From a virus, in the IMG/VR virus record IMGVR_UViG_3300010885_010349, positions 1-55,124 of that record: 55,124 nucleotides of DNA. The stretch is one strand, 5' to 3'. The position numbers and the translations under genes were made by a program. Below the pieces are notes generated by a model. It had not been told where the DNA came from. It worked only from the letters and a program-made list of their open reading frames with translations, and did no database searches. Below are positions 29,901-33,581 of this stretch, piece by piece. Positions within the stretch are counted from its first letter, which is position 1. Every line of letters begins with the position of its first letter.

Positions 29901-31509
29901 CTTTATCGATTCAATTGTTAATGCATACCAATTTACAATTAAAGACGAATATGGTGTAGTTATTGCACTAAGCACCGAAACTGTTAATCTATTAGCTGAC
30001 ACGGGCGGGGTTCCTGCAATAAGAATTACTACTGGAATAGATAATAAATTAACAGAAAATACAATAGTACGTATTGATGATGTGCTTGGTTCTACACAAT
30101 TAAACAATAATACATATTATGCAAAGATAATATCTACTACCGTAGTAGATTTGTATGAAGCACCGTATAATCCTGCATTGAATGCTCAAAATTATCCAAT
30201 AACATTTGTATCATCATACATATCAGGTGGTTATATTTGGTTAGACCAACTGTTCACTGTTACAGATACTGTAGCAACTTCTACCACTGCAAATGGAAAC
30301 AGAATCACAGTTGGTACTACTAATAATTTAACTACCGGAACTCCAGTATATTTTACTTTACTTGGATCACTTGTGGGTACTGATATTTTAGGTGGCATTG
30401 AAGGAAAAACTGAGTATTATGTATTGAATGTAAATCCAGAAATATTATCAGGTAACTTCATTGTAGGAAATGAATACGAAATTTCTTATCTTGGTAGTAC
30501 TGATTGGAATGTTGCTGCCGGAACTAGTAGTGTTGTCTATGCAGTTGGTGATATTTTTATTGCAGACACAGTTGGCACAGGTACAGGTCTTGCATTAGGA
30601 TTGCAAGAATTCACTATTACTGCAAATAGATATCCAAATGAAACTGAAGTTGTCTTATCAGATGCCACCGGAGCAATTAACGTTTCGTTGTTCCAACAAG
30701 TTAATGTAGATAGATTATGGGTAACAGTTAACGGGTATCGTGTCCCGTCAAGTAATTTAAAATTAAATCCATACAATAATTTGAGTATACTAACCACCAT
30801 AGAAACTGGTTCAGAAGTTATTATCACGAGTATGATGCCAACAGCGACTCCTAACGAAGCAGTTTACTTGTTGAATGTTTCACTACAGGGTAACCCTACT
30901 GTGTTCAGAGCCAACGTACAGACTAGAACATGGTTAACACATCCGTTACAAAACACTGATCAAGTTGTTTACTTAAATGATTTGGCAAGGGTAACTGACA
31001 GTATAGTACAAAATGTAACATGTCCTGCTGAAGTTGGCGGTGTTTATAGTATTGGGATAACTGCTGATAAGAACGCAATTTGTAATATTACTGTTTATAA
31101 CAATACCACTTTGACCAAAGTAGCTGCGGTAAATTACAAGATTGTTATTATTGATGCAGCACCAATATTACAAATTACCTCTGAAGTTACTACCGGAGAT
31201 TCACTGACAATCACTTCTGCTGAGGGTCGTTTGGTCTATATCAATGGAGAACAAATTGGATTTGGGGAATGCAATTTCACAGACAACTCAATATCACAAT
31301 TGACAAGAGGGGCAAACGGCACCGGAGTGCAAGTTTACATCCCCGAATTCACTGAAGTATTTGGAATAATCTCGTCAAATAAAATGTCAAATGTTTTATA
31401 TTCAGATACTTGGAACCCAATTCCTGGAATTTACAACATGGTAGAAGGTGATCCATTACAGATTGCTTATACACAAGGTGCAGATTTCTTAAGAACGGAT
31501 AGAAACTAA
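11959..31509 (+). CDS. Giant modular virion protein (6516 aa) in the gene 7 position
   Basis: One uninterrupted frame of 6516 codons, starting with a good ATG after AAAGAGA, between gene 6 and a gp8-like gene. T4 has gene 7 (wedge protein, 1032 residues) exactly there, so the N-terminal part (TLDFLPEIFKTTTN, KIQGYIGSKFGYG, YSWDSFTNLDPIINFNQYYW) may do the gp7 job; that is inference from order. Visible modules: FG-GAP-like propeller repeats (about 2385-3030), an IMIGEEKLSY...ISRGADNT segment (about 3690-3733) echoed at the C-terminus (about 6425-6460, YINGEQIGF...LTRGANGT), many ~75-residue FTG-x-FGGI-YYV modules (mostly 4025-6215), and an Asp-box region (about 4965-5235). No protease, lysozyme or transmembrane segment was noticed. 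Most likely a giant baseplate/fibre protein on the virion surface. There is no frameshift or stop along 19.5 kb, so it is under selection. Confidence 0.7.
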   Translation: MATRIRTLDFLPEIFKTTTNSQFLAATLDQLVAQPNTQKIQGYIGSKFGYGVNANDYYVTEPTKTRTDYQLDPGVVFLKENDTTAKDFISYPGIIDALKLQGGITDNNNRLFNSEFYSWDSFTNLDPIINFNQYYWLPTGPDSVTISSGIVYNKEDYLVQSESSFYLISSTTNATPTANPTLTLLRGGTYTFTVNQATQFWIQGVPGVTGYNTEQIQTRDVYGVTNNGATQGVVTFSVPQKNALDDYNFPGDNRVDVISTLPFSQVNGAPVNEIGGIDGVTALEGLTVMFYNTGIYDEIGYVDKFYDQTLYDQDGGVPYNEAANYPGTAIFNNNYEGGFYSEVNATFYTVTLLGTQDNPVIQLLPVSGIPTNERITANYGSEWVNKEFYRSTIGEISQIPFNSAILDTLYYQDGINPNKVGIISIIEDNNTSEIDINTSILGKTNYTSPNGVVFTNGLKVIFQGNVYPSKYINNEYYVEGVGTAIELIDVTTLISPGTFTSGEYTPFDTIPYDIGNYDSSLYIPVTPDYITIARNSISRNPWSRSNRWFHIDVINATAKYNNNPNLITLYTTPANKAKRPIIEFYPNLRLFNTGIVGKNPIDFIDNRTTDAFTYVAGQASYYPDVAGWSGYDAVVTPVTGNITTVTATQTLSLVNQVALSSIIGLHVNDTITFGGSVFGNIVAGNIYYINSIQGTNIVISEVLQGVAVTLTTASGTMSTVITPYSTFITIPTSSVFGLFENGQYITDSTGVLPSVTIVNNVEVVGSNTVLTVSWYSPTTVLGTSVASVVTADTSLDNYALFNGSRIVFAADTNLSIRNKIYISRFSTIENNTTPVITLTEADDGLVLPEEQTAVYRGYNYRGKDFYFDGENWIESQQKTQLQQAPKFDLFDYNGVSLGDSTVYGSTSFTGCTLFSYGIGNGSDDTVLGFPLRYSSVDNVGDISFDVTLNNQTFNYVEGITSITEKVNVGYVYNYTTDYNVVRQLGWQTAVSPSVQYQIFDFNFVASKNINTLTCDIAPVSSASTNWPTIQVYINNNYLTNTLYNVTTTSDSTTIELLDLPLVDTVIQVLIISDQVSPTAYYQTPINLNNNPFNEDLTSANIGDIRGQYQSIFYNNPNMIGEVFGPNNYRDLGNLVPWGNRIIQNSASLVLPGTFLRNQSHELFNALMYNSRQYINFKNLLVDIINNTDYSSILSPSVMLDNALDQINAAYTDSQPFFWSDMLPSKAPYISNIYSFANSLDVSRYPLSKIYNFATANYYGVLVYLTRNGVQTQLISGVDYTVSSDSPSLTITTDLLPNDQITINEYNQTYGSYVPNTPTKLGLFPATIPSVTLDTAYNPATYFIVGHDGSFNKLYGEYNPITNKLTDFRDQVLLEYETRVYNNLKLSETAPAGSYEGILIPGFFRNTDYTYDEFLQIYSESFLNWVGQNRIDYKTQFYNKTNQFSFNYRNSGNKINGAAIEQGYFRGTYLYFYDTSTPDETPWEMIGLSNKPTWWESRYGAAPYTSENLVLWGDLAAGIDWNNGAPFVRPNYVRDGLLDIIPVDSNGNLIAPFESIVGNYNQSIFQRDWKVGDVGPVEFSYRRSSSWPFDLMRIVALTKPADFFNLGVDVDHYKYNAEFNQYLVNNRTHLSISNIPVYGLGTPATSYINWIVDYEKQVGVDATTNITTLLNNLDVRLVYRMAGFSDKNLLQFYVEKSSANSNNSSLLIPDESYGLLLYENQPFDRIIYSSVIIQITKPSTTSNSFSYRIYGNSQTNAYFKIATPVAGGHVQETTVEKLTVVTTDQFSDVTTIIPYGTEFYNPEQVSQFLVSYGEYLSRQGVVFEQIENGIPITWQQMVAEFLYWAQIGWGLGSITTINPAANILYIDKESQIVQPLTIHQSNFVLNQNLYPIALNNMEIVRDGTLFTAKPLNQGDTVAYSQLNISNIENGIVFDNVTLFNDVIYNLITGLRQNRISVRGTKTAEWNGKIDAFGFILNQDNIREWSKEVKYTQGSIVQYKNRFWSAIRIVQAAEIFNELDWVETPYDNIQKGLLPNSQTRSYESTLYYDVNKANLENDADLLSFSLIGYRPRDYMALADFTDITQVNIYQNLIKEKGTLNAASAFKGANLPQGGIDYELYENWAIQSGEFGGVLNNNFVEFRLSQPDLTGNPSIVGLTNGTVTNTGVQQEVQLYNVFNYGRPITSPNVLPTISNTQPSTLYPTAGFVNYNDVKMASYYYSGLGTAQNSAGTVVPISEFYVRDYVWLANYMADWQVYTPASLGSVINAKNNLNGTVTITFKYPHNLTRYQIFAIANFNINIDNYYVVATVVDQFNVIINLGLNPQITNVTGLGIGFRMQSQRVATAPEIINLPLLDNEFNKLKVWVDTNNDGSWAVYRKSLNYKYTSQIENVGSDYFGSAVAYTTNLGYLIGDSSMGEVYRYRYYPETNSYSIIQTITNGASFGSVITYIDDLFIISEPTGAKNVYVYQLITTQTQNIVELYQTIAAPLGVTTWGTSTALSGDKNWLYISDIDNNNVYVYRKSTVTNLYEKIKTLTVAGLVAGDNFGYALSTDYYGDNIIVGTPQQDYNVNISNYGYTYVFGRTVQNFEAQSTSQAYIPLQFQLAWTPSELTTTANSISSNAITLGSVAGLSDGVNGTPIIFTGTQYGGIAANTVYYVKLISGSTITISLTRDGATLSLTNSIGTMTAIGQTSPLFVSVNGTLIDDSYYGVVGSVLNIYSGTSPVLNAGDILNVSGTNFVLVQTLTNDETPRIGVQFGTSVETNQFANEILVGAPFELSAENYEGAVHRYTNGGEKYGTIIGAVDCNITTPRTVLLNGYRAVLPIGDAATVAASINLLTITNVYASALNGKLIISLIDVNLGVAGNKLSLTVLDTDTLGEMGVTLYTNSQKIYCPHLNGRTQFGTTIKLNDSTGSIIVSAPVGARFSGTTFDFTDDELDNDTVFDNNATQWVDSFTNAGAVYMFDYLSVYNEDLNNPGKFVYAQNTNAQDLVYGSQPYYGTALDFNDNNVVIGSPNFNIGSDFIGQVVTYYSATSEPDWTVYRSSSEIVDINGVFNIQLFSASTNDTLQNLDYIDPLQGKLLGAVAENIDVVSNTDPASYNSVSFTQGGLIWGADKVGQLWFDTSNTRFMNYHQNDIKYNSQYWGRVFPGSNVAVYSWVVSNVPPISYQGPGTPYNIDNYTISGVVNAEGLITPVYYFWARNTNIIFEELGKTLADSTLEFYITQPAATGISFFTPLLPNVFGLYNCFEYINAKDTVLHIGYATGANDDVTHSKYSLIRANYADDFLSGVPGSGAAYQNRASVGITEPIGLYNRMLDSMCGVDNAGGVVPDPLLPKAVQTGVLARPRQGFFYDRFGALKNYLQYANTVLAQFPITELRNAQFLSESGEFFNTKDYWNYVNWWATGYSDNTKAALQVPIYADLSTLSVASGTIVTVASNGNANSETYILSNQGVWVRIGLTNGTIEFKSTLWDYAEGRLGFGDSFFDTTPYDEYPSTETRYIVRALNEQIYTNELLIFRNKSLILLFEYIQSETIESQNYLTWLNKTSFMDVSHTIRELVPLQVFRSDNQLFLEGYLNEVKPYHVVIKEFIFKYTRTDVFEGDITDFDLPAQYNSTIQQFITPELVYSSPAGDSEYLYTDPIWQTNNYSQWFNNYGLSISGKDNYPISTLTSYMSLNSTSCYVDNTNGFPVIGVIMIGEEKLSYANRNLATNELTGISRGADNTAITTHLPGEKILIDLPAVLVLYEGKAYANPPKVTAYIDLSLYPPPRVEAQFKPIMSLGSVIGVNVINSGEGYAVLPRIIIEPAFTVSIDSTNVSTVDNTIILDTLSLQTGDLVVYTVPSGSTEIQGLIPNQRYYVNLLETAPVPIFALYSMYQEALEDHGRIQLVTTGSGIQNFSVGAIASCVTSSTPTRENSISIKFDRTTYNSQVIPWSPGNFYGSFYAGSFNDSRRAASSSILLPYTQETASEPVKSILASAMGASFEILDATNRQTLTWSSRTRDTIQTYSSSYPTTAYQNAIRINPSLGGAEVEGYIGSTIGFYIGMPVKFAGSVTGTTLVDGTTYYVESLVKLPNPDTSILEDTGFTICSAVDTDGVPIPSTTVLQNTATISTAGLTLYVGELTNLEVMTINYSGIRTVTNTSVTNNFVTVQLTQTGQNGTTGFYAGLSVFFVGDVFGGVVENEIYYVITVIDNETVVLSTNNDPTTFYISATSSSNNSITCANTIGLAVNEPIIFTGGVFGGIVAGQVYYIRELFTGNTTFSIATSINGPAVILSDDTGSTCLLTSQANALQLTTGTGLMTLNVGLPISPGQIVGQQFTLYQTSIPYLNKSGIVSSLLTRSVTASLQTVNRLCLSQVGLGITNIYDNLEFNVEEQIGGLTISGGPYAVASTGITTVNVTITSGTGNWLTLPLASNADLTDVLYVGMPLYFSGTSLGGVSLNKVYYVFSIDSSPPSNTGRFTLSENVDLSSIYPVTNDNGIMTGTGDSYVVVSNSLENSVQVATISNASPTVITVTAGGAFVNGGTVRFNTTGTLPVPLDSNITYYIKNISGDTFNIAYTPTGPSINTITAGLGDHTVTQVPTLLVQHVLTTPIFDISYMLGGYSATIVNAGSGYAVDNVITILGSVLGGTTAANDLLLTVAAVDASGGITSTITSGTPTGAVEQYYFDVVSENQVSVYNNPNLTSPVSGQNFSYTGIRSTTVTAVTASNNRITVTSSSDFNINDLVTFTGIINATSIEIGQTYQILTLGTTDYRLSGALTNTVGRVFVATQTSSGTGTVISSVFGGLTAGDTYYVLSKPTATTVTVSETMGGSVFDITSNAIGTMTMAKSGDYVLLPEPFYFSPSIVKYNKQLYQCVVSNNDLEFIFGKWELLDSGDNRLNALDRIIGYYQPTVNMPGVDLTQLVSGITYPNSTYMGNAFAPADEFSLDTILTDQPFYPTGIDLKAIVWNGLTYLIGSDTSTYTAINSSSTGNNWGIQKISAYPIGISNMVYAGGKYLITTNNNATPILVSNDGFNWSARTVPSTSLNAVTYYNGMFVAVGENIVTSIDGINWTERFAFTNGLTNVLNDVTYVNTTGYSGYVAVGLGQEIISGVATDFGIIYRSPDGITWTQVSFNATPLGFNSVAYNEQEIVAVGDNGIIYSSINNINTWFVQDSGVFDNLNHIIWDPISQLFVVVGNNGVILTSDIFGITWTAETSGVTEDLLSTVVNTSTGEYIAVGLNNTIISSSDSVTWSLTNNFNLLPSVYDVQGDTFTNGYGPEELVAGVVSDTITMTVRTRPGTNWDETIYQNVGYNVVSTEIFPTSGTQTEYSFANFVATPAQLSVFLIPYSTQLSTTIYEDIDFTIDWINKVVILNNPLTFFVTEGISDSIRIDVYEVGNGDQLVKASTETDPIRTNSVTGFNEIYVDANYSAGIFQGSGLIRPATAPDIVIATQTDSVHNTILCTSVDHFILNGAITFTGAVFGGIIEDQIYYVKSIGVKSRTITLSESRNPVSGIAGDTVNLTSDTGYMTIVIRASIAEAWTPPAVYNNGTQIALGASESVVRTKASNNAITTISTGGMNVGSPIVFSDTMFGGVIIPHQVYYVKSIFDINEFTISETLNGPTLVLTNSTGGAIFITNDFAIGTASNNITASIIFAASVNTSDNFISYTLFGETLPVQYGYTIPQTQIFTGNGSAASFNLTNYVGGDNALNAIVEVDGIRQTSSAYTISENTNTILFYVPPADGSAIAITSYNLTDRQYLNSQYNITGLPGSVLLNITVTATTHEVASFDENSPNTYTFDQDTPSVVSFDQELNYLTASSLAVTQLSVNYPLIFSNPTIGGIVAGRTYYVTEILSPTTFTISTTVGGLPTVVASDSGSMDAIVNGLTVSNIISINNQISNPIATYGISNTATGTNYITTTTDTGSMVVDQTIIFKTALTTAGSFTVASNYQIVSLGDTDWNAIGASATPYVGEIFIATGVGSGTGTALLASAGGISTLGQVYFIDSIVNAYQFTIKDEYGVVIALSTETVNLLADTGGVPAIRITTGIDNKLTENTIVRIDDVLGSTQLNNNTYYAKIISTTVVDLYEAPYNPALNAQNYPITFVSSYISGGYIWLDQLFTVTDTVATSTTANGNRITVGTTNNLTTGTPVYFTLLGSLVGTDILGGIEGKTEYYVLNVNPEILSGNFIVGNEYEISYLGSTDWNVAAGTSSVVYAVGDIFIADTVGTGTGLALGLQEFTITANRYPNETEVVLSDATGAINVSLFQQVNVDRLWVTVNGYRVPSSNLKLNPYNNLSILTTIETGSEVIITSMMPTATPNEAVYLLNVSLQGNPTVFRANVQTRTWLTHPLQNTDQVVYLNDLARVTDSIVQNVTCPAEVGGVYSIGITADKNAICNITVYNNTTLTKVAAVNYKIVIIDAAPILQITSEVTTGDSLTITSAEGRLVYINGEQIGFGECNFTDNSISQLTRGANGTGVQVYIPEFTEVFGIISSNKMSNVLYSDTWNPIPGIYNMVEGDPLQIAYTQGADFLRTDRN
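19110..21060 (+). other. FG-GAP-like beta-propeller region inside the giant protein
   Basis: Residues about 2385-3030 repeat a pattern of Phe-Gly-x-(S/A/T) followed by aliphatic strands and (G/S)-x-P: DYFGSAVAYT, SFGSVITYIDDLFIISEPTG, NFGYALSTDYYGDNIIVGTP, QFGTSVETNQFANEILVGAP, QFGTTIKL...IIVSAP and YYGTALDFNDNNVVIGSP. This is the integrin-type FG-GAP propeller rhythm, typical of adhesive surface proteins. Two unrelated segments interrupt it: one FTG-x-YGGI-YYV module (about 2610-2686) and a 90-residue stretch around 20370-20620. Confidence 0.6.
24030..26440 (+). repeat. Array of about six degenerate ~75-residue beta modules (giant protein)
   Basis: Each unit reads roughly N-x-I-T, G-L-x-x-x-x-P-I-x-F-T-G, x-F-G-G-I-x-x-x-x-x-Y-Y-V, a turn, F-T-I-S-x-T-x-x-G-P and T-G-x-M. 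Clear copies begin near 24365, 24580 and 26050, with weaker ones near 24030, 25128 and 25447. Earlier isolated copies lie near 13886 and 19786. The copy at 26050 has another small module inserted in it. Divergence is large at amino-acid level, so this is old duplication, though AGTATTTGGTGGAATA is identical at 24663-24678 and 28335-28350. Confidence 0.7.
26850..27660 (+). other. Asp-box (BNR-like) propeller region inside the giant protein
   Basis: Residues about 4965-5235 repeat S-x-D-G-x-x-W near every 40-60 residues: VSNDGFNWSA, TSIDGINWTE, RSPDGITWTQ, TSDIFGITWTAE and SSSDSVTWSL, separated by strands such as FVAVGEN, YVAVGLG, IVAVGDNG, FVVVGNNG and YIAVGLNN. This alternation of x-AVG-x strand and Asp-box is the blade pattern of sialidase/BNR and photosystem-assembly-type propellers, here about five or six blades. 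No sialidase catalytic arginine triad was recognised, so a binding or structural role is likelier than cleavage. Confidence 0.65.
28250..30600 (+). repeat. Second array of FTG-FGGI-YYV modules with nested TDWN inserts (giant protein)
   Basis: Modules begin near 28250, 28570, 29320, 29640, 30040 and 30285. The copies at 29640 and 30285, like the one at 26050, contain an extra segment of the form Y-x-I-x-x-L-G-x-T-D-(W/Y)-x, then V-G-x-(I/V)-F-(I/V)-A-T and G-S/T-G-T-G, placed between the FTG strand and the YYV strand of the host module. This is a module inside a module, repeated three times. Confidence 0.65.
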
Positions 31510-31510
31510 A

Positions 31511-31518
31511 GATAAATA
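31511..31518 (+). promoter_or_regulatory. Late-promoter-like octamer GATAAATA after the giant gene
   Basis: It starts one base after the giant gene's stop and ends five bases before the ATG at 31524. That is too close to serve the first codon of that small gene with a normal leader, but it could drive the gp8-like gene at 31676. Confidence 0.35.
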
Positions 31519-31523
31519 AATAC

Positions 31524-31676
31524 ATGAACGAAAAAGTGGAAGAAAACAATCAAAAACAACCCGAGAAACCTGGTGTTAAGCCAAATGAACACGGGGGTTT
31601 TTATTTTTCTTCTAGCGTTAAAATAACAGACCCTGATACTAAAGAAGTATTAGTCCAGATGCGAGGCGATAATTAA
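31524..31676 (+). CDS. Small conserved-looking phage protein, 50 aa, unknown function
   Basis: A 50-residue frame running from ATG at 31524 to TAA at 31674-31676, which overlaps the ATG of the next gene as TAATG. The first half is charged and Pro/Gln/Asn-rich (EKVEENNQKQPEKPG), probably disordered. The second half, HGGFYFSSSVKITDPDT followed by KEVLVQMRGD, looks like a small beta hairpin. The tight coupling on both sides and absence of any other use of this 165-base gap support a real gene. I recall short proteins of this type beside baseplate genes of aquatic myophages, but no function is known to me. A chaperone or minor wedge part is possible. Confidence 0.65.
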   Translation: MNEKVEENNQKQPEKPGVKPNEHGGFYFSSSVKITDPDTKEVLVQMRGDN

Positions 31677-32296
31677 TGTCAGTAATAACACTATCATATA
31701 AAATAGAAGGATTTTTGAAAATCTACGACCCTAACGACGGGGAAATATTTGTAGACAAGAAAAATGCCATCAATTACGAAAATATGTCAGAAGCTATAGC
31801 TGACACATTAAGCAGTCGTGGTTACGGAGAAATATATCAAATGGCTTTTGGTAACGGCGGTGCAAGCGTTTCCGATACTGGAGTTATCACTTATCTTCCA
31901 CCTAACGTAATTGGACAAAATGCTGCATTATATAATCAAACTTACGCTAAAATCGTAGATGATACTAGCGTTTTTAACCTTGACCCAACTCGCAATAAGA
32001 TGACAGTTACTCACACAACGGGTAAGTTTTATACAGACATTCTAGTACAGTGTTTGTTGGACTATGGCGAGCCAGCAGGACAAGCTGCATTTGATAATAG
32101 TACGCAAACAGACAGTTCTTATATATTTGACGAATTGGGGTTACTTGCTAATTATGGTACGGATAGTGCAGGTTCAATAATTACTAGATTATTGACTCAC
32201 GTGATTTTTCACCCAGTGCAAAAGAGTTTAAATAGACAAATTCAGGTTGATTACACAGTCAGGATTCAAAGTCTGACTAACTTAGTAACAATTTAA
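31676..32296 (+). CDS. Baseplate wedge protein gp8-like
   Basis: A 206-residue protein in the position of T4 gene 8. Landmarks are YGEIYQMAFGNGGASVSDTG, ITYLPPN, LYNQTYAKIVDD, MTVTHTTGKFYTDILVQCLL, FDELGLLANYG and, near the end, TRLLTHVIFHPVQKSLNRQI. I associate this pattern with the gp8-type wedge protein of T4-like aquatic phages, where gp8 clamps gp7 to gp6 at the outer wedge. T4 gp8 is 334 residues, so this form is short. Assignment rests partly on gene order. Start overlaps the small 50-residue gene by one base. Confidence 0.55.
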   Translation: MSVITLSYKIEGFLKIYDPNDGEIFVDKKNAINYENMSEAIADTLSSRGYGEIYQMAFGNGGASVSDTGVITYLPPNVIGQNAALYNQTYAKIVDDTSVFNLDPTRNKMTVTHTTGKFYTDILVQCLLDYGEPAGQAAFDNSTQTDSSYIFDELGLLANYGTDSAGSIITRLLTHVIFHPVQKSLNRQIQVDYTVRIQSLTNLVTI

Positions 32297-32304
32297 GATA
32301 AATA
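32297..32304 (+). promoter_or_regulatory. Late promoter octamer GATAAATA before the fibre gene
   Basis: It begins right after the gp8-like stop and ends 23 bases before the ATG at 32328, with a strong GGAGAGA ribosome-binding site (32314-32320) between. Spacing is as expected for a T4-type late promoter with a very short leader. Confidence 0.5.
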
Positions 32305-32327
32305 ACAGATATCGGAGAGATTTTAAA

Positions 32328-33572
32328 ATGGCATATACAATTGTAAAAAGTAATGGTCAAGTACTGACTACCATTGCTGATGGTACTATTAATACAAGTA
32401 GTACTTCCCTACAGCTACCGGGCAGAAATTTTGCAGGTTACGGTCAATATTTGGACACAAACTTTGTTCATCAATTGGAAAACTTTGCTAATGCAAGTCC
32501 CCCTGCTAATCCATTAACAGGTCAGTTATGGTACGATACTAATAATCAATACTTATGCGTTTGCCCATCTGATGGTGCTACTGCTAGTAATTGGTTAATT
32601 CTTACTTCAACTTCAAGTGGTGGAACAACTACTTTTGGCGCTATAACAGTTACTGGTAATATACAAGCAAATAATGCTACAATAACAAATGCTATAGTTG
32701 GTGACACAATTACAGTACGTTTGGCTACAGTAACAGCAAACGCATCTATAGCAAATGCTAGCATTACAACCGGTAATATTGGAACATTAAACACAGCAGT
32801 AATCACAACCGGTGCTGCAGGTACATCAGGCAATTTAACTGGAACATGGACTCTTAATGGTACAGGAACTGCAAACTCTGTTGCAGGCACCGGACTTTAC
32901 GTGAATTCAGGTAATATTGTTATTAACAATGCCGGTAATACATATGGTATTAAGACAGACAGGTACATGTATGCAAATGGAACTGCAATCAGCTTTGCAG
33001 GTACTTATAATAATATTAACGTATACGATTATTTGACTGGATCAAATGCAGTTAGTCAGTTTGCAGGTATAATCGCTCCTTCAAGTGTTACTACAGCAAA
33101 TATCACAACTGGTGGAAATGTTACTTCAGGTAGTTTAACTGGTAATTGGACATTAACTGCTGGTAGTAGATTGTTAGCAACTTACGCTGACTTGGCTGAA
33201 CGATTTGAAGCAGATGCATATTATGATGCAGGTACTGTTGTAGAATTAGGTGGTGACAAAGAAATCACTAGTGCCAAATACGAATTAAGTGAAGATATTT
33301 TTGGAGTTATATCTGATACTGCTGCTTACTTGATGAATTCAGGTGCAGGAACTGACGCCACTCATCCACCGGTCGCAATGACAGGTAGAGTTCAGGTTAA
33401 AGTCACAGGTATTGTTAAAAAGGGTGACCGTCTAGTTAGTGCAGGTAATGGTATAGCAAGGGCTGCTAAAGCAGGCGAAGCAACTGCGTTCAACGTAATT
33501 GGCCGTGCATTGACAAATAAAACTGATGATTGTGTTGGTACTGTATTAGCAACTGTCTCAGTATCAAATTAA
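32328..33572 (+). CDS. Tail fibre-type protein with C-terminal peptidase-G2-like domain
   Basis: A 414-residue protein. The N-terminus (GQVLTTIADGTINTSSTSLQ, LPGRNFAGYGQYLDTNFVHQ, PLTGQLWYDT) is a head I recognise from many aquatic-phage fibre proteins, probably the virion attachment end. The middle (about 105-280) is Thr/Asn/Gly/Ala-rich beta-repeat sequence, including two copies of SGNLTGTWTL / SGSLTGNWTL. The C-terminus (about 285-414: YADLAERFEADAYYDAGTVV, FGVISDTAAYLM, VAMTGRVQVKVTGIVKKGDR) matches the layout of the peptidase G2/intramolecular-chaperone-type domain at the tips of fibres, which can trim itself after trimerisation. Self-cleavage is not shown here. It follows its own late promoter and GGAGAGA site. 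Confidence 0.65.
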   Translation: MAYTIVKSNGQVLTTIADGTINTSSTSLQLPGRNFAGYGQYLDTNFVHQLENFANASPPANPLTGQLWYDTNNQYLCVCPSDGATASNWLILTSTSSGGTTTFGAITVTGNIQANNATITNAIVGDTITVRLATVTANASIANASITTGNIGTLNTAVITTGAAGTSGNLTGTWTLNGTGTANSVAGTGLYVNSGNIVINNAGNTYGIKTDRYMYANGTAISFAGTYNNINVYDYLTGSNAVSQFAGIIAPSSVTTANITTGGNVTSGSLTGNWTLTAGSRLLATYADLAERFEADAYYDAGTVVELGGDKEITSAKYELSEDIFGVISDTAAYLMNSGAGTDATHPPVAMTGRVQVKVTGIVKKGDRLVSAGNGIARAAKAGEATAFNVIGRALTNKTDDCVGTVLATVSVSN

Positions 33573-33581
33573 AGGTAACAC

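Noticed and set aside
32546-32890. Antisense frame of 114 codons in the fibre gene
   Set aside because: Composition shadow of Thr/Asn/Ala-rich sequence; no start signals and the plus-strand protein is recognisable.
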